Source of the DNA: Marinicellulosiphila megalodicopiae
GTDB lineage: Bacteria > Pseudomonadota > Gammaproteobacteria > Pseudomonadales > Natronospirillaceae
Assembly (NCBI RefSeq): GCF_045862395.1
Contig: NZ_AP023087.1
Span: forward strand, 2,356,001 to 2,420,000
Direction: 5' to 3'
DNA: 64,000 bases
The notes under the pieces were generated by a model, which did no database searches, had not been told where the DNA came from, and worked only from the letters and a program-made list of their open reading frames with translations. The stretch's first letter is position 1; each line of letters begins with the position of its first letter. A program made the translations under genes and the position numbers. Shown in pieces: positions 26,511 through 34,454 of this stretch.

Positions 26511-27455
26511 ATGAAAATTTCCGTTTTATTATTAATCTGTATAGCTTTAATGGGTTGTGAAGAAATAAATAAACCCATAAAACAATGGTCTGTTGCAACT
26601 GAAGGTCTATACAGTGCAAAATTATCCCAAGATGCAGAACGGCTTCTTATCACGTCTTACACCCACGGAGCCAGCTTTTGGAACACAAAGAAATATCAAA
26701 GATTATTTAACTGGAATCACGCGCAAGGATTATTTACTCCATTATTTTTTAGTGCAATTTCCAGAGATCAAAAAACGGCAATTACTGCTGACAGTCAAGA
26801 TTTTGTGGTGTGGGATACTTTGACAGGAAAATCTTTAGGTTTTTGGAGTGCTGGAGATGATATTTTAAGTATTGATATGGATGCAAAAGGAACTTTAGCA
26901 GCCGTCAGTACTGAAAACCATAAAGTAACAATATTTGACTTAAAGCTTGGCACAATTATCTCACAAATTGTCTTACCCGCTAAAGCTGAACTCATCAAAA
27001 TGACCGACTCCGCACGATATGTCATTACAGCGGGCTCAGGACAAAAAGTTAAAGCTTGGGACGTGATTAGCAAGCAATCAAAATACGAGATTACTTTTGA
27101 TAAACGCATTGATTATATAAGCATAAATGAAACCGCCGATTTAATGTTAGTCCAAGCATTTAGACAAGATGCGGCAATTCATCAATTAAGCACAGGAAAG
27201 TTCATTTCAACGCTTTCAAATAAAAATGACGCTATTACGTTTGCTGAATTTGATGATAATGGAAAGAGACTCATTATTGGAACCAGTACCAATAAAATTG
27301 AACAATGGCAGCCTATATTATCTAAAAAAATTAAAATTTGGCAATTACCAAAACAAAGTTCTAGTCAATTCTCTACAGACTCAGTTTTGGACATCAAAGA
27401 AATTAACAATCATTATTTAGCCATTTCCACTGATGGATATTTATATTTACTTTAA
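26511..27455 (+). CDS. beta-propeller (WD40-like) lipoprotein
   Basis: 314 residues. The N-terminus is a lipoprotein signal ending in the lipobox ALMGC (Cys at about 16). The rest is a series of WD40-like blades with repeated units such as ASFWNTKK, DFVVWDTLTGKSLG, VTIFDLKLG and VKAWDVISKQ, about six repeats. It is probably tethered to the outer or inner membrane, facing the periplasm, as a protein-binding scaffold. No enzyme motif. It stands 77 bp before an orphan ParA gene in the same direction; whether they work together is not shown. Confidence 0.82.
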   Translation: MKISVLLLICIALMGCEEINKPIKQWSVATEGLYSAKLSQDAERLLITSYTHGASFWNTKKYQRLFNWNHAQGLFTPLFFSAISRDQKTAITADSQDFVVWDTLTGKSLGFWSAGDDILSIDMDAKGTLAAVSTENHKVTIFDLKLGTIISQIVLPAKAELIKMTDSARYVITAGSGQKVKAWDVISKQSKYEITFDKRIDYISINETADLMLVQAFRQDAAIHQLSTGKFISTLSNKNDAITFAEFDDNGKRLIIGTSTNKIEQWQPILSKKIKIWQLPKQSSSQFSTDSVLDIKEINNHYLAISTDGYLYLL

Positions 27456-27532
27456 AAAATTTAGGGAAATTATTTACATTAGTTTACATAGTCTATACTC
27501 AAATTAACTGAGCTAAAAATGAACGAGTAAAG

Positions 27533-28288
27533 ATGACAATTTTAGAATCTCAACCCCACACTTTTGAACCCGAGTCGCATCCTTTAAACTTTTTAAGCAG
27601 TGCTCAGGCCAAATCTAAGCCATTGGAAAATAATCGTTGCAAACGGATTTTGATAGCCAATGGAAAAGGTGGTTGTGGAAAAACCACCATCGCAACCAAT
27701 ATAGTAAGTTATTTTGCTAAACAGGGTCATAATACAGCATTAATAGATTGTGACCCCCAAGCGTCAAGCTTGCATTGGTGGAAAGATCGCAATCAAGAAC
27801 TGCCCTTTATTTATGCTATTGATGGTTGTAAATCTCAAGGGTTAGCAACAAAAAGCTGGTTGATGAAACAATACCCCATTGATACGCGATACGTTGTGTA
27901 TGATACCCCCGCAGGCTTATGTGGACATCAGCTTGATGATTTAATTCGCCAAAGTGACTTAATAGTGATTCCTGTTGCACCATCTGCCATAGACATTCGT
28001 GCAACAACTGACTTTATTAAAGCAGTATTACTTAGCCCTAATTTAAGAAACAGCAAAAAACGCCTTGCGGTTGTTGCAAACAGAGTCAGAAAAAATACGC
28101 TTATTTATGGCAAACTCGAAAAGTTCTTACAAAGTTTACACATTGATTTTGTAACCAGTTTTCGTGATACACAGAATTACGTCCGTACTAGTGAATTTGG
28201 CTTAGGGATTCACGATTTAAACCAAACAAACCCAAATGATAAATTAGAATGGGATCTTTTAATTAACTGGATTGATAACCAAGCTTAA
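27533..28288 (+). CDS. orphan ParA/MinD-family ATPase
   Basis: 251 residues. After about 35 variable residues comes the deviant Walker A NGKGGCGKTTIATNI, then ALIDCDPQASSLHWW and YDTPAGL. These are typical of ParA ATPases that position DNA or protein cargo on the nucleoid. There is no adjacent ParB, parS-like site or chemotaxis gene, so it is not the chromosomal partition ParA. The cargo is unknown. A short ATG-GAG-type open frame just before the start makes the 27533 ATG the best choice. It precedes the Fur-type operon, but a promoter separates them. Confidence 0.85.
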   Translation: MTILESQPHTFEPESHPLNFLSSAQAKSKPLENNRCKRILIANGKGGCGKTTIATNIVSYFAKQGHNTALIDCDPQASSLHWWKDRNQELPFIYAIDGCKSQGLATKSWLMKQYPIDTRYVVYDTPAGLCGHQLDDLIRQSDLIVIPVAPSAIDIRATTDFIKAVLLSPNLRNSKKRLAVVANRVRKNTLIYGKLEKFLQSLHIDFVTSFRDTQNYVRTSEFGLGIHDLNQTNPNDKLEWDLLINWIDNQA

Positions 28289-28310
28289 AAACACCTTCTT
28301 ACACAATTAA

Positions 28311-28331
28311 TGCAAATCATTATCATTTACA
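28311..28331. promoter_or_regulatory. Fur box upstream of the imelysin operon
   Basis: The sequence around AATCATTATCATTT closely fits the Fur consensus (repeated NATWAT units). It lies about 70 bp before the first imelysin gene, where it would repress transcription when iron is plentiful. Site identity is inferred from the consensus and the operon's iron-type content. Confidence 0.7.
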
Positions 28332-28399
28332 TATTGTTTCGACTTAGGTATAGTGCCGCCACATATTATAAATACTAGCGACATTAGCCGAGAATATTC

Positions 28400-29650
28400 A
28401 TGAACAAAAAATTAATATTGACTTCAATCGCCGCATTAATTTCTGTTAATGCTTACAGCAAAGACATATCAAAACAAGACGTTGTCACCCACTATGCTGA
28501 TCTTGCATTAGCTAACTACAGCGAAGCACTTATAACAGCTAAAACGTTAAATACTGCAATTGATGCTTTTATCAAATCCCCTTCACAGTCCACTCAAAAT
28601 CAAGCAAAATCTGCATGGTTAGACGCTCGTGTTGCCTACCAACAGTCAGAAGTATTTCGATTTGGTAATGCAATTGTTGATGACTGGGAAGGCCAACTGA
28701 ATGCTTGGCCATTAGACGAAGGCTTAATTGACTATGTTGATCACTCAAGTTATGAATTTGAGTTAGGAAATGACGGCGCTCAAGCAAACATCATTGCCAG
28801 TCCAAACATTTCAATTGGTGCGGATTCATTTGACTCATCTTTAATTACAAAAGACATATTAATCAGTTTAAATGAAGTAGCAGGATCCGGCGCTAATGTT
28901 ACAACTGGATATCATGCCATTGAATTTTTATTATGGGGACAAGATTTAAATGGAACAAATCCAGGCGCTGGAGAACGTTCATATACGGATTATTTAACAG
29001 GGGATCAATGTACCAATAATAATTGCAAGCGCCGTGGCGAATATTTGGATACGGTTTCAGATCTTTTAGTTTCTGATTTAGCATACATGGTTAATCAATG
29101 GTCAGAGAATCAATCTAACTATCGCTCAGAATTATTATCAGAAGACTCAAACACAGTATTAAGAAAAATGTTATTTGGCATGGGCAGTTTATCTTTAGGT
29201 GAATTGGCTGGTGAACGCATGAAAGTAGCGTTAGAAGCGAATTCAACAGAAGATGAGCATGACTGTTTCTCAGACAACACTCATAACTCTCATTACTACA
29301 ACGCTCAGGGCATTAAAAATATTTTATTAGGCACCTATAAAAAACTAAATGGTGACTTAGTCATAGGAGCGTCACTTTTAGATTTAGTAAAACAAAAAGA
29401 TGATAAATTAGCTGCTCAAGCTCAAAATACATTTAATGCTACAACAGCTGCGCTACAAGCACTGGTTGATAGCGCCGAAAAAAATAATGTTCACTTTGAC
29501 CAATTAATTGCTCAAGGCAATAAAGAAGGTCACGCGATTGTCAACAATGCAATCAATGCATTAGTTGCACAAACAGCCATTATTGAAAAAATTGCAACTT
29601 TATTAGAAATCGATCAATTAGATCCAGATACAGCTGATCACGAATTTTAA
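28400..29650 (+). CDS. imelysin family periplasmic protein (IrpA-like)
   Basis: 416 residues with a signal peptide (MNKKLILTSIAALISVNAYS). Two imelysin (peptidase M75-like) helical bundles are visible. The family GxHxxE motif is present as Gly170-Tyr-His172-Ala-Ile-Glu175, followed by FLLWGQDLNG. The region ERSYTDYLTG and GERMKVALE is typical of insulin-cleaving-membrane-protease/IrpA proteins. The family is linked to iron uptake, and a Fur box lies upstream. First gene of a four-gene operon. Confidence 0.92.
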   Translation: MNKKLILTSIAALISVNAYSKDISKQDVVTHYADLALANYSEALITAKTLNTAIDAFIKSPSQSTQNQAKSAWLDARVAYQQSEVFRFGNAIVDDWEGQLNAWPLDEGLIDYVDHSSYEFELGNDGAQANIIASPNISIGADSFDSSLITKDILISLNEVAGSGANVTTGYHAIEFLLWGQDLNGTNPGAGERSYTDYLTGDQCTNNNCKRRGEYLDTVSDLLVSDLAYMVNQWSENQSNYRSELLSEDSNTVLRKMLFGMGSLSLGELAGERMKVALEANSTEDEHDCFSDNTHNSHYYNAQGIKNILLGTYKKLNGDLVIGASLLDLVKQKDDKLAAQAQNTFNATTAALQALVDSAEKNNVHFDQLIAQGNKEGHAIVNNAINALVAQTAIIEKIATLLEIDQLDPDTADHEF

Positions 29651-29663
29651 GAACGTAACTTAT

Positions 29664-29690
29664 CCTGCATTAAGCATTGCTTGATGCAGG
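29664..29690 (+). promoter_or_regulatory. intercistronic stem-loop covering the next ribosome-binding site
   Basis: CCTGCAT (29664-29670) pairs with ATGCAGG (29684-29690), and inside it AAGC (29672-29675) pairs with GCTT (29679-29682) around a three-base loop. The right arm contains the GCAGGA ribosome-binding site of the gene starting at 29699. No T-run follows. It could lower translation of the downstream genes or protect the 3' end of the first cistron. Confidence 0.6.
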
Positions 29691-29698
29691 ACCTCATT

Positions 29699-31063
29699 AT
29701 GAAAAAAATATTACAACTGCTGCCGCTTATCCTCCCTATTTACACATTTAGTAATCCGCTTTTACCAGGAGGTCAAACTAGCCAACCATTTATAAACAAA
29801 TATAGTTTCAATCAAGAGGCTAACAACCTTACCCTAGAAGAAAAATTAGATTTTTCAGTGGGGAATGGATTTTTTAAAAACCCATGGATTTTCTCACCTG
29901 CCACCACCATTGCCAGAGATGGATTGGGCCCATTATTTAATACGAATTCCTGTGAAAAATGTCACATTCAAGATGGTCGAGGCGAACGCTTAGTTCAAAC
30001 TGGCACTCAAAAAGTATCAACACTTATCCGATTAAGTATTCCAGCAGTAACGTCCGAACAAATTACAAATCAATTAAAATACGGCCCTATTCCAGACCCC
30101 ATTTATGGAGGTCAATTCCAACCATTATCATCCCCTAATGTACCCGCTGAAGGGGTTGTCAATGTCATATGGCATAGTAAAATTGAAATATTAGCTGACA
30201 ATACAGAAATCGAACTACAATGGCCTGAGATCAGTTTAAACCAATTACAATACGGTGAGTTAAACGAACAAATACAACTATCGCCACGTATAGCGCCTGC
30301 CATGATGGGATTGGGTTTATTAGAACAAATTGATGAACTGGATATTCTACAAAACCAAATTAATCAAACTCATCGAACTGATGAAATTAAAGGTAAAATT
30401 AACTGGGTTTGGGATCGCCAAAAACAATCAACTTCGATTGGGAAATTCGGTTGGAAAGCCTCTCAACCAACTTTAAACCAGCAAAATGCAGCTGCGTTTC
30501 ATGGTGACCTCGGGCTAACATCTTCATTATTTGATCATCCCACCTGTACAAATCACCAAACAGCATGCTTGCAAGCTCCAAATGGTGGAGAATTTGAAGT
30601 CAGCAATAATATTTTGGCATTTATTGAACATTACACACGTCACTTAAATGTGCCTAAGCGATCAAAATTAGAACCTGAAGGTGAGAAAATATTTCACGAT
30701 GCTAAATGTGCTATTTGTCATCGACCAAGTTACATTACAAAAACTCAAAATAAATTACCCGCCCTTTCCAATCAAACTATTTATCCTTATACAGATTTAC
30801 TATTACACGATTTAGGCCCATTACTAGCGACTAATGAGGAGTTTTTAGCAACACAAAGTCAATGGCGTACAGCTCCCCTTTGGGGACTTGGCAAACATAA
30901 ATTGGTTTCTTCAGAAATAGCATTATTACATGATGGAAGAGCCACCAGTATTTTAGAAGCCATTCTTTGGCATGGTGGTGAAGCCCAAGAAAGTGTTAAA
31001 ATAGTTAAGCAACTTAGCAGTGAACAAAGACAGTCACTATTAGCCTTTTTGGAGTCTCTGTAA
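29699..31063 (+). CDS. di-heme oxidoreductase family c-type cytochrome (DHOR)
   Basis: 454 residues from the ATG at 29699; an earlier TTG/ATG pair at 29681-29684 lies inside a hairpin. Signal peptide (MKKILQLLPLILPIYTFS), then two heme-c sites, Cys85-x-x-Cys88-His (SCEKCHIQDGRG) and Cys337-x-x-Cys340-His (KCAICHRPS), matching the DHOR/thiol oxidoreductase family. Characteristic segments include GQFQP, SPRIAPAMMGLGLLE and TAPLWGLG with a distal LLHDGRA. It probably carries electrons in the periplasm, perhaps changing the iron redox state for the imelysins (inference). It ends 1 bp into the next start. Confidence 0.9.
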   Translation: MKKILQLLPLILPIYTFSNPLLPGGQTSQPFINKYSFNQEANNLTLEEKLDFSVGNGFFKNPWIFSPATTIARDGLGPLFNTNSCEKCHIQDGRGERLVQTGTQKVSTLIRLSIPAVTSEQITNQLKYGPIPDPIYGGQFQPLSSPNVPAEGVVNVIWHSKIEILADNTEIELQWPEISLNQLQYGELNEQIQLSPRIAPAMMGLGLLEQIDELDILQNQINQTHRTDEIKGKINWVWDRQKQSTSIGKFGWKASQPTLNQQNAAAFHGDLGLTSSLFDHPTCTNHQTACLQAPNGGEFEVSNNILAFIEHYTRHLNVPKRSKLEPEGEKIFHDAKCAICHRPSYITKTQNKLPALSNQTIYPYTDLLLHDLGPLLATNEEFLATQSQWRTAPLWGLGKHKLVSSEIALLHDGRATSILEAILWHGGEAQESVKIVKQLSSEQRQSLLAFLESL

Positions 31064-32037
31064 TGAGAGTATTATCTACAATATTTCTAATTTCAATTTT
31101 GTTATTCAAACATTCCATTGCTTTATCTGCGGATTTTAACCCTGCATTAACAACCTTTGAAAACAAAGTAACATCGCACATCACATCCATGCAACAACAG
31201 ATTCATTCAATGCATGATTTGTCTTGTGAACTTCAAATGAAAGAAATAAAAGATCATTGGTTTAAAGCATATCAACAGTACTTAGCGATATCATACATGG
31301 ACCTAGAAGTCATTAATGTCAATTTACTTAATTATAGTTTTGCGTTTTGGCCAGACAAAAAAAATTTAATTGCTAAAAAAATGAATCAATTAATCCAATT
31401 ACCTGAATTAACAGCAGATGTAATTGAACAATCGAGTTCGCCAGTAAAAGGATTTCAAGCCATTGAATTTTTATTATTTGATGCCAGTCAAAACTCACTG
31501 AACTGCAATGCATTAAAAGCCATAACTGAAAATTTAATACGTAATAGTGAAAAAATACAATCACAATTAATCCAATATCCAATTATCAAACCTCAATATT
31601 TTATTGGTGACAAACAAATAGAAGGACTAAGTATAGCGTTTAATGAAATAATTAATCATTTAAGCAGCATTATTAAAAAACTTGAAACAATCACCAATGA
31701 TAAAATCAATCAGAAAATATTATTCAGTGAAGCATGGCGTTCGCAAAAAGCATTTTCTTTTCACACTCAAAATACTCTTTACTCTTTAGAATACACATCC
31801 ATCTTTTTTGATTTATTTAAACCTGAAAATAAATTGGCATTGCAAAACATCACTTTGACTTTAAAAAATCAATTAAATGCGCTCCCTAACACTTATGCGA
31901 CAATTTATAACACTAAACAATCTGCGTTATTATTTGAGCACCAAGCAACACTTAAACAATATCATTCCATTTTAACTTCAGCATTATTGTCTGACTTCAA
32001 CATTACACTTGGCTTTAATAACAGTGACGGAGATTAA
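31063..32037 (+). CDS. second imelysin family protein, with altered GxHxxE motif
   Basis: 324 residues, signal peptide (LSTIFLISILLFKHSIALS), and an imelysin-type helical bundle. The motif position reads Gly130-Phe-Gln132-Ala-Ile-Glu135 (KGFQAIEFLLFD), so the usual His is Gln. The rest, such as FWPDKKN and a C-terminal LGFNNSDGD, fits the second imelysin of this conserved operon. Start and stop overlap both neighbours by 1 bp. It may have a binding rather than redox or metal-ligand role. Confidence 0.88.
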   Translation: MRVLSTIFLISILLFKHSIALSADFNPALTTFENKVTSHITSMQQQIHSMHDLSCELQMKEIKDHWFKAYQQYLAISYMDLEVINVNLLNYSFAFWPDKKNLIAKKMNQLIQLPELTADVIEQSSSPVKGFQAIEFLLFDASQNSLNCNALKAITENLIRNSEKIQSQLIQYPIIKPQYFIGDKQIEGLSIAFNEIINHLSSIIKKLETITNDKINQKILFSEAWRSQKAFSFHTQNTLYSLEYTSIFFDLFKPENKLALQNITLTLKNQLNALPNTYATIYNTKQSALLFEHQATLKQYHSILTSALLSDFNITLGFNNSDGD

Positions 32038-33092
32038 TGAATAAACGAGATTTTATTCAGTTTTCATTTTTAAGTAGTGTATTTATTCAAACTGGATGCT
32101 TTAATCATTCAACCCAAAATAAAACAATGCGTTTAATTGGGTCTGGTAAAGTTAATGGGGGCTGGGTACTTAGCGCTGTTGATACTGAAGGTAACCCTAT
32201 TTTTCAACATGCCCTTCCATCACGCGCCCATCATATTAGTAAAAATATTGATCAGTCCAAAGGATTAGTCATTGCTCGCAGACCCGGTAATTACGCCAGA
32301 CTTTTTGAAAGCAAAACAGGTCAAACGATAAAAGAAATCAGCGCTCCTGATGGTCATTTTTATTTTGGACATAGTTGCTTTACTTCAAATGAAATATTTA
32401 TTTGCACAGGTAATTCTAAAAGCCTAGGGAAGATATCCGTATATGATTTAGATTTGAATTTTAAGTATTTTATTGAACTCAATAATTTTGGCCCTCATCA
32501 AATTGAAGCTTTAGATGACAATACAATTGCCATTGCCGTTGGTGGTTTAAAAACAATTGATCGCAAAATATTAAACTTAGATGATTTTAATTCCGAAGTA
32601 ATCATTGTAGATACGCTTGATAAAAAAATAATCCACTCCTATAAAATCGACAACCAAAATTTAAGCTTAAGACACTTACATGTGTTCAATAATCAATTAG
32701 TTGTAGCAGCTCAAATACCTGATCGAGAATATTTATTTGATGATTTAACTACGCCATTAATTTATGTTTTGAACAACAAAAAGTTAGAGCCACTTAAACA
32801 CCCAAATTGGAATGCTTTTAATCAATATATTGCAAGCATCAGTTTTAATGACAATCAATTAGTAGCAACATCTCCAAAAGGCAATACATTGAGCATATGG
32901 AATTATATCGACAATCAATTTAAATTCAGTGAACAATTAGAATTTATTGATGTGGCAGGTGTCACTCAATTTGAACAACAATCATTTTGGTCAACGGGAA
33001 CAGGTGTGATTGCAAGCCAAATAAATAAAACCATTAAAATCAAACAAACTAAAATACATTGGGACAATCACTGGAATGCATTTTATGATTAA
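32037..33092 (+). CDS. DUF1513 family lipoprotein, beta-propeller-like
   Basis: 351 residues. The N-terminus has MNKRDFIQFSFLSS followed by a lipobox-like IQTGC (Cys22), resembling a weak Tat or Sec lipoprotein signal. The body shows the DUF1513 pattern: LPSRAHHISKN, RRPGNYARLF, GHFYFGHSCF, NFGPHQIEAL and SLRHLHV. Repeats suggest a periplasmic propeller. DUF1513 is the usual fourth member of imelysin/DHOR operons, so it is assumed to serve the same iron-related system. Its 1-bp overlap with the gene before it indicates coupling. Confidence 0.9.
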   Translation: MNKRDFIQFSFLSSVFIQTGCFNHSTQNKTMRLIGSGKVNGGWVLSAVDTEGNPIFQHALPSRAHHISKNIDQSKGLVIARRPGNYARLFESKTGQTIKEISAPDGHFYFGHSCFTSNEIFICTGNSKSLGKISVYDLDLNFKYFIELNNFGPHQIEALDDNTIAIAVGGLKTIDRKILNLDDFNSEVIIVDTLDKKIIHSYKIDNQNLSLRHLHVFNNQLVVAAQIPDREYLFDDLTTPLIYVLNNKKLEPLKHPNWNAFNQYIASISFNDNQLVATSPKGNTLSIWNYIDNQFKFSEQLEFIDVAGVTQFEQQSFWSTGTGVIASQINKTIKIKQTKIHWDNHWNAFYD

Positions 33093-33693
33093 TAAAAAAC
33101 TGGGATTATTTAGTCATTCAGAAATTGAAAAACTACATAATTACTTAAAATCAAACACCCAATCCAATGAATTTGAAATCATTAAATCCTTATTTTTTAC
33201 TATCGAACGACCCCAGCCTGATTTTTTTCAACCACTTGATTTATTTCACACGCATTTTATATTATTTAATGGACTACACCGATTAAACTGTCAAGCTGAT
33301 GGGAAATTTTATATTGAAATTAAATCAACCCAAATCCAATACATTGAATGCTCAGAAAACAAACATAATAATAACAATGAGATTACTACTAATACTAAAG
33401 ATCAGTCGCTGTGTGATTATTATTTAGATGAAAAAAATTTTGCTCAAGCCAGCAAACAAAAAATTGAACAAATGCTAAGTGAATTCTCAATTAAATTTCA
33501 AAACTATTTGGACGCCCAAACCACTACTCATGATTTTTTTGATTTAAATATTCAGCAAAACTGGAAGGAAATCAAAAAACATTACCAACATTTAGTGCAA
33601 GTCCACCACCCTGATAAAAGCGGGGACACCACCACTTTTCTTGAAATTCAAAAAGAATTTGAACAATTAAAAAAATATTACCCTAACGATTGA
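33085..33693 (+). CDS. DNAJ-related J-domain protein
   Basis: 202 residues from the ATG at 33085, 9 bp after a GGA; an ATG at 33076 in the same frame is also possible. The N-terminal region (LFHTHFILFNGLHRLNC) matches the DNAJ_related domain. The C-terminal 50 residues are a J domain with the HPD motif (HHPDKSG). It would stimulate DnaK in the cytoplasm. It overlaps the end of the DUF1513 gene, but may be read separately. It converges on kdsC with an 11-bp overlap. Confidence 0.85.
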   Translation: MINKKLGLFSHSEIEKLHNYLKSNTQSNEFEIIKSLFFTIERPQPDFFQPLDLFHTHFILFNGLHRLNCQADGKFYIEIKSTQIQYIECSENKHNNNNEITTNTKDQSLCDYYLDEKNFAQASKQKIEQMLSEFSIKFQNYLDAQTTTHDFFDLNIQQNWKEIKKHYQHLVQVHHPDKSGDTTTFLEIQKEFEQLKKYYPND

Positions 33694-34219
33694 ATGAATC
33701 TTGTTTAGCCTGGTGATAAAACGACATCAAGTCCCCTCTTGATGCTAATAATAGGTCACACACTTCTCTTGCTACGCCCATCCCTCCTTTTGCATTTAAT
33801 TTAATATCGCAAATTGATTCGAGTAAATGATACCCATCACTTGGCATAAAAGAGACACCTACTTTTTCCAAAACTGGGAAATCCACCATATCATCTCCAA
33901 CATAGGCAATATCATCAAATGACAATCCTAGCTGTTGGCAAAGTGTTTCAACTACCGATAGCTTATCTTTAACACCTAAAAATGCATACTCAACCCCTAA
34001 ATCATCAATTCGTGATTTTAATGGTTTTGATTCTTTTGCTGAAATAATCCCCACATAAATTGAATGTGTTGGTAATAATTTAAATGCGACGCCATCTTTG
34101 ACATTAAATACCTTAAGCAATTCTTGATCTTTGGAATAATAAAGCCTTCCATCCGTTAAAACACCATCCACATCAAAAATTACCATTTTGATTTTTTTTA
34201 ACTTTTCTTCAAGCTGCAT
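33683..34219 (-). CDS. kdsC: 3-deoxy-D-manno-octulosonate 8-phosphate phosphatase (KdsC-like HAD)
   Basis: 178 residues. HAD motif I is VIFDVDGVLTDG (nucleophile Asp near residue 15), motif III lysine is in GVKDKLSV, and motif IV is AYVGDDMVDFPVL. C-terminal GGMGVAREVCDLLL is typical of KdsC. The usual ISGR motif II reads IISAKES, a departure from E. coli KdsC. It should dephosphorylate KDO-8-phosphate for lipopolysaccharide. It stands apart from the usual lpt/yrb cluster, so a related sugar-phosphate phosphatase remains possible. Confidence 0.82.
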   Translation of the reverse strand: MQLEEKLKKIKMVIFDVDGVLTDGRLYYSKDQELLKVFNVKDGVAFKLLPTHSIYVGIISAKESKPLKSRIDDLGVEYAFLGVKDKLSVVETLCQQLGLSFDDIAYVGDDMVDFPVLEKVGVSFMPSDGYHLLESICDIKLNAKGGMGVAREVCDLLLASRGDLMSFYHQAKQDSFNR

Positions 34220-34281
34220 TCGACATTTCCTCTTTTTATCCTACAGTGAGTATATAGACTCATTCAATAAGCGGATCGAAC

Positions 34282-34395
34282 ATGTATTATCTGATCACAA
34301 TTATTTTAGCTGCAGCGTTTATTTTTGGCTGCTTTAAACAAAACCAAACGGTTAAAAAAGCCAGATCGTATATTTCAAAAAACAAAAATACATAA
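34282..34395 (+). CDS. small hydrophobic ORF, possible lipoprotein
   Basis: 37 codons: a hydrophobic N-terminus (MYYLITIILAAAFIFGC) ending in a lipobox-like FGC, then a basic tail. A GGA lies 8 bp upstream of the ATG. It is divergent from kdsC and ends against the ppiD terminator. No family recognised; a real gene is plausible but unproven. Confidence 0.4.
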   Translation: MYYLITIILAAAFIFGCFKQNQTVKKARSYISKNKNT

Positions 34396-34427
34396 AAAAA
34401 CCGCAAAGACTAAAAAGACATTTGCGG
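34394..34427 (-). terminator. intrinsic terminator of ppiD
   Basis: CCGCAAA (34401-34407) pairs with TTTGCGG (34421-34427). On the minus strand seven Ts follow (the As at 34394-34400). It lies 28 bp past the ppiD stop. Confidence 0.85.
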
Positions 34428-34454
34428 CTTCAAAAGTAATTACGAGTTATTGAT

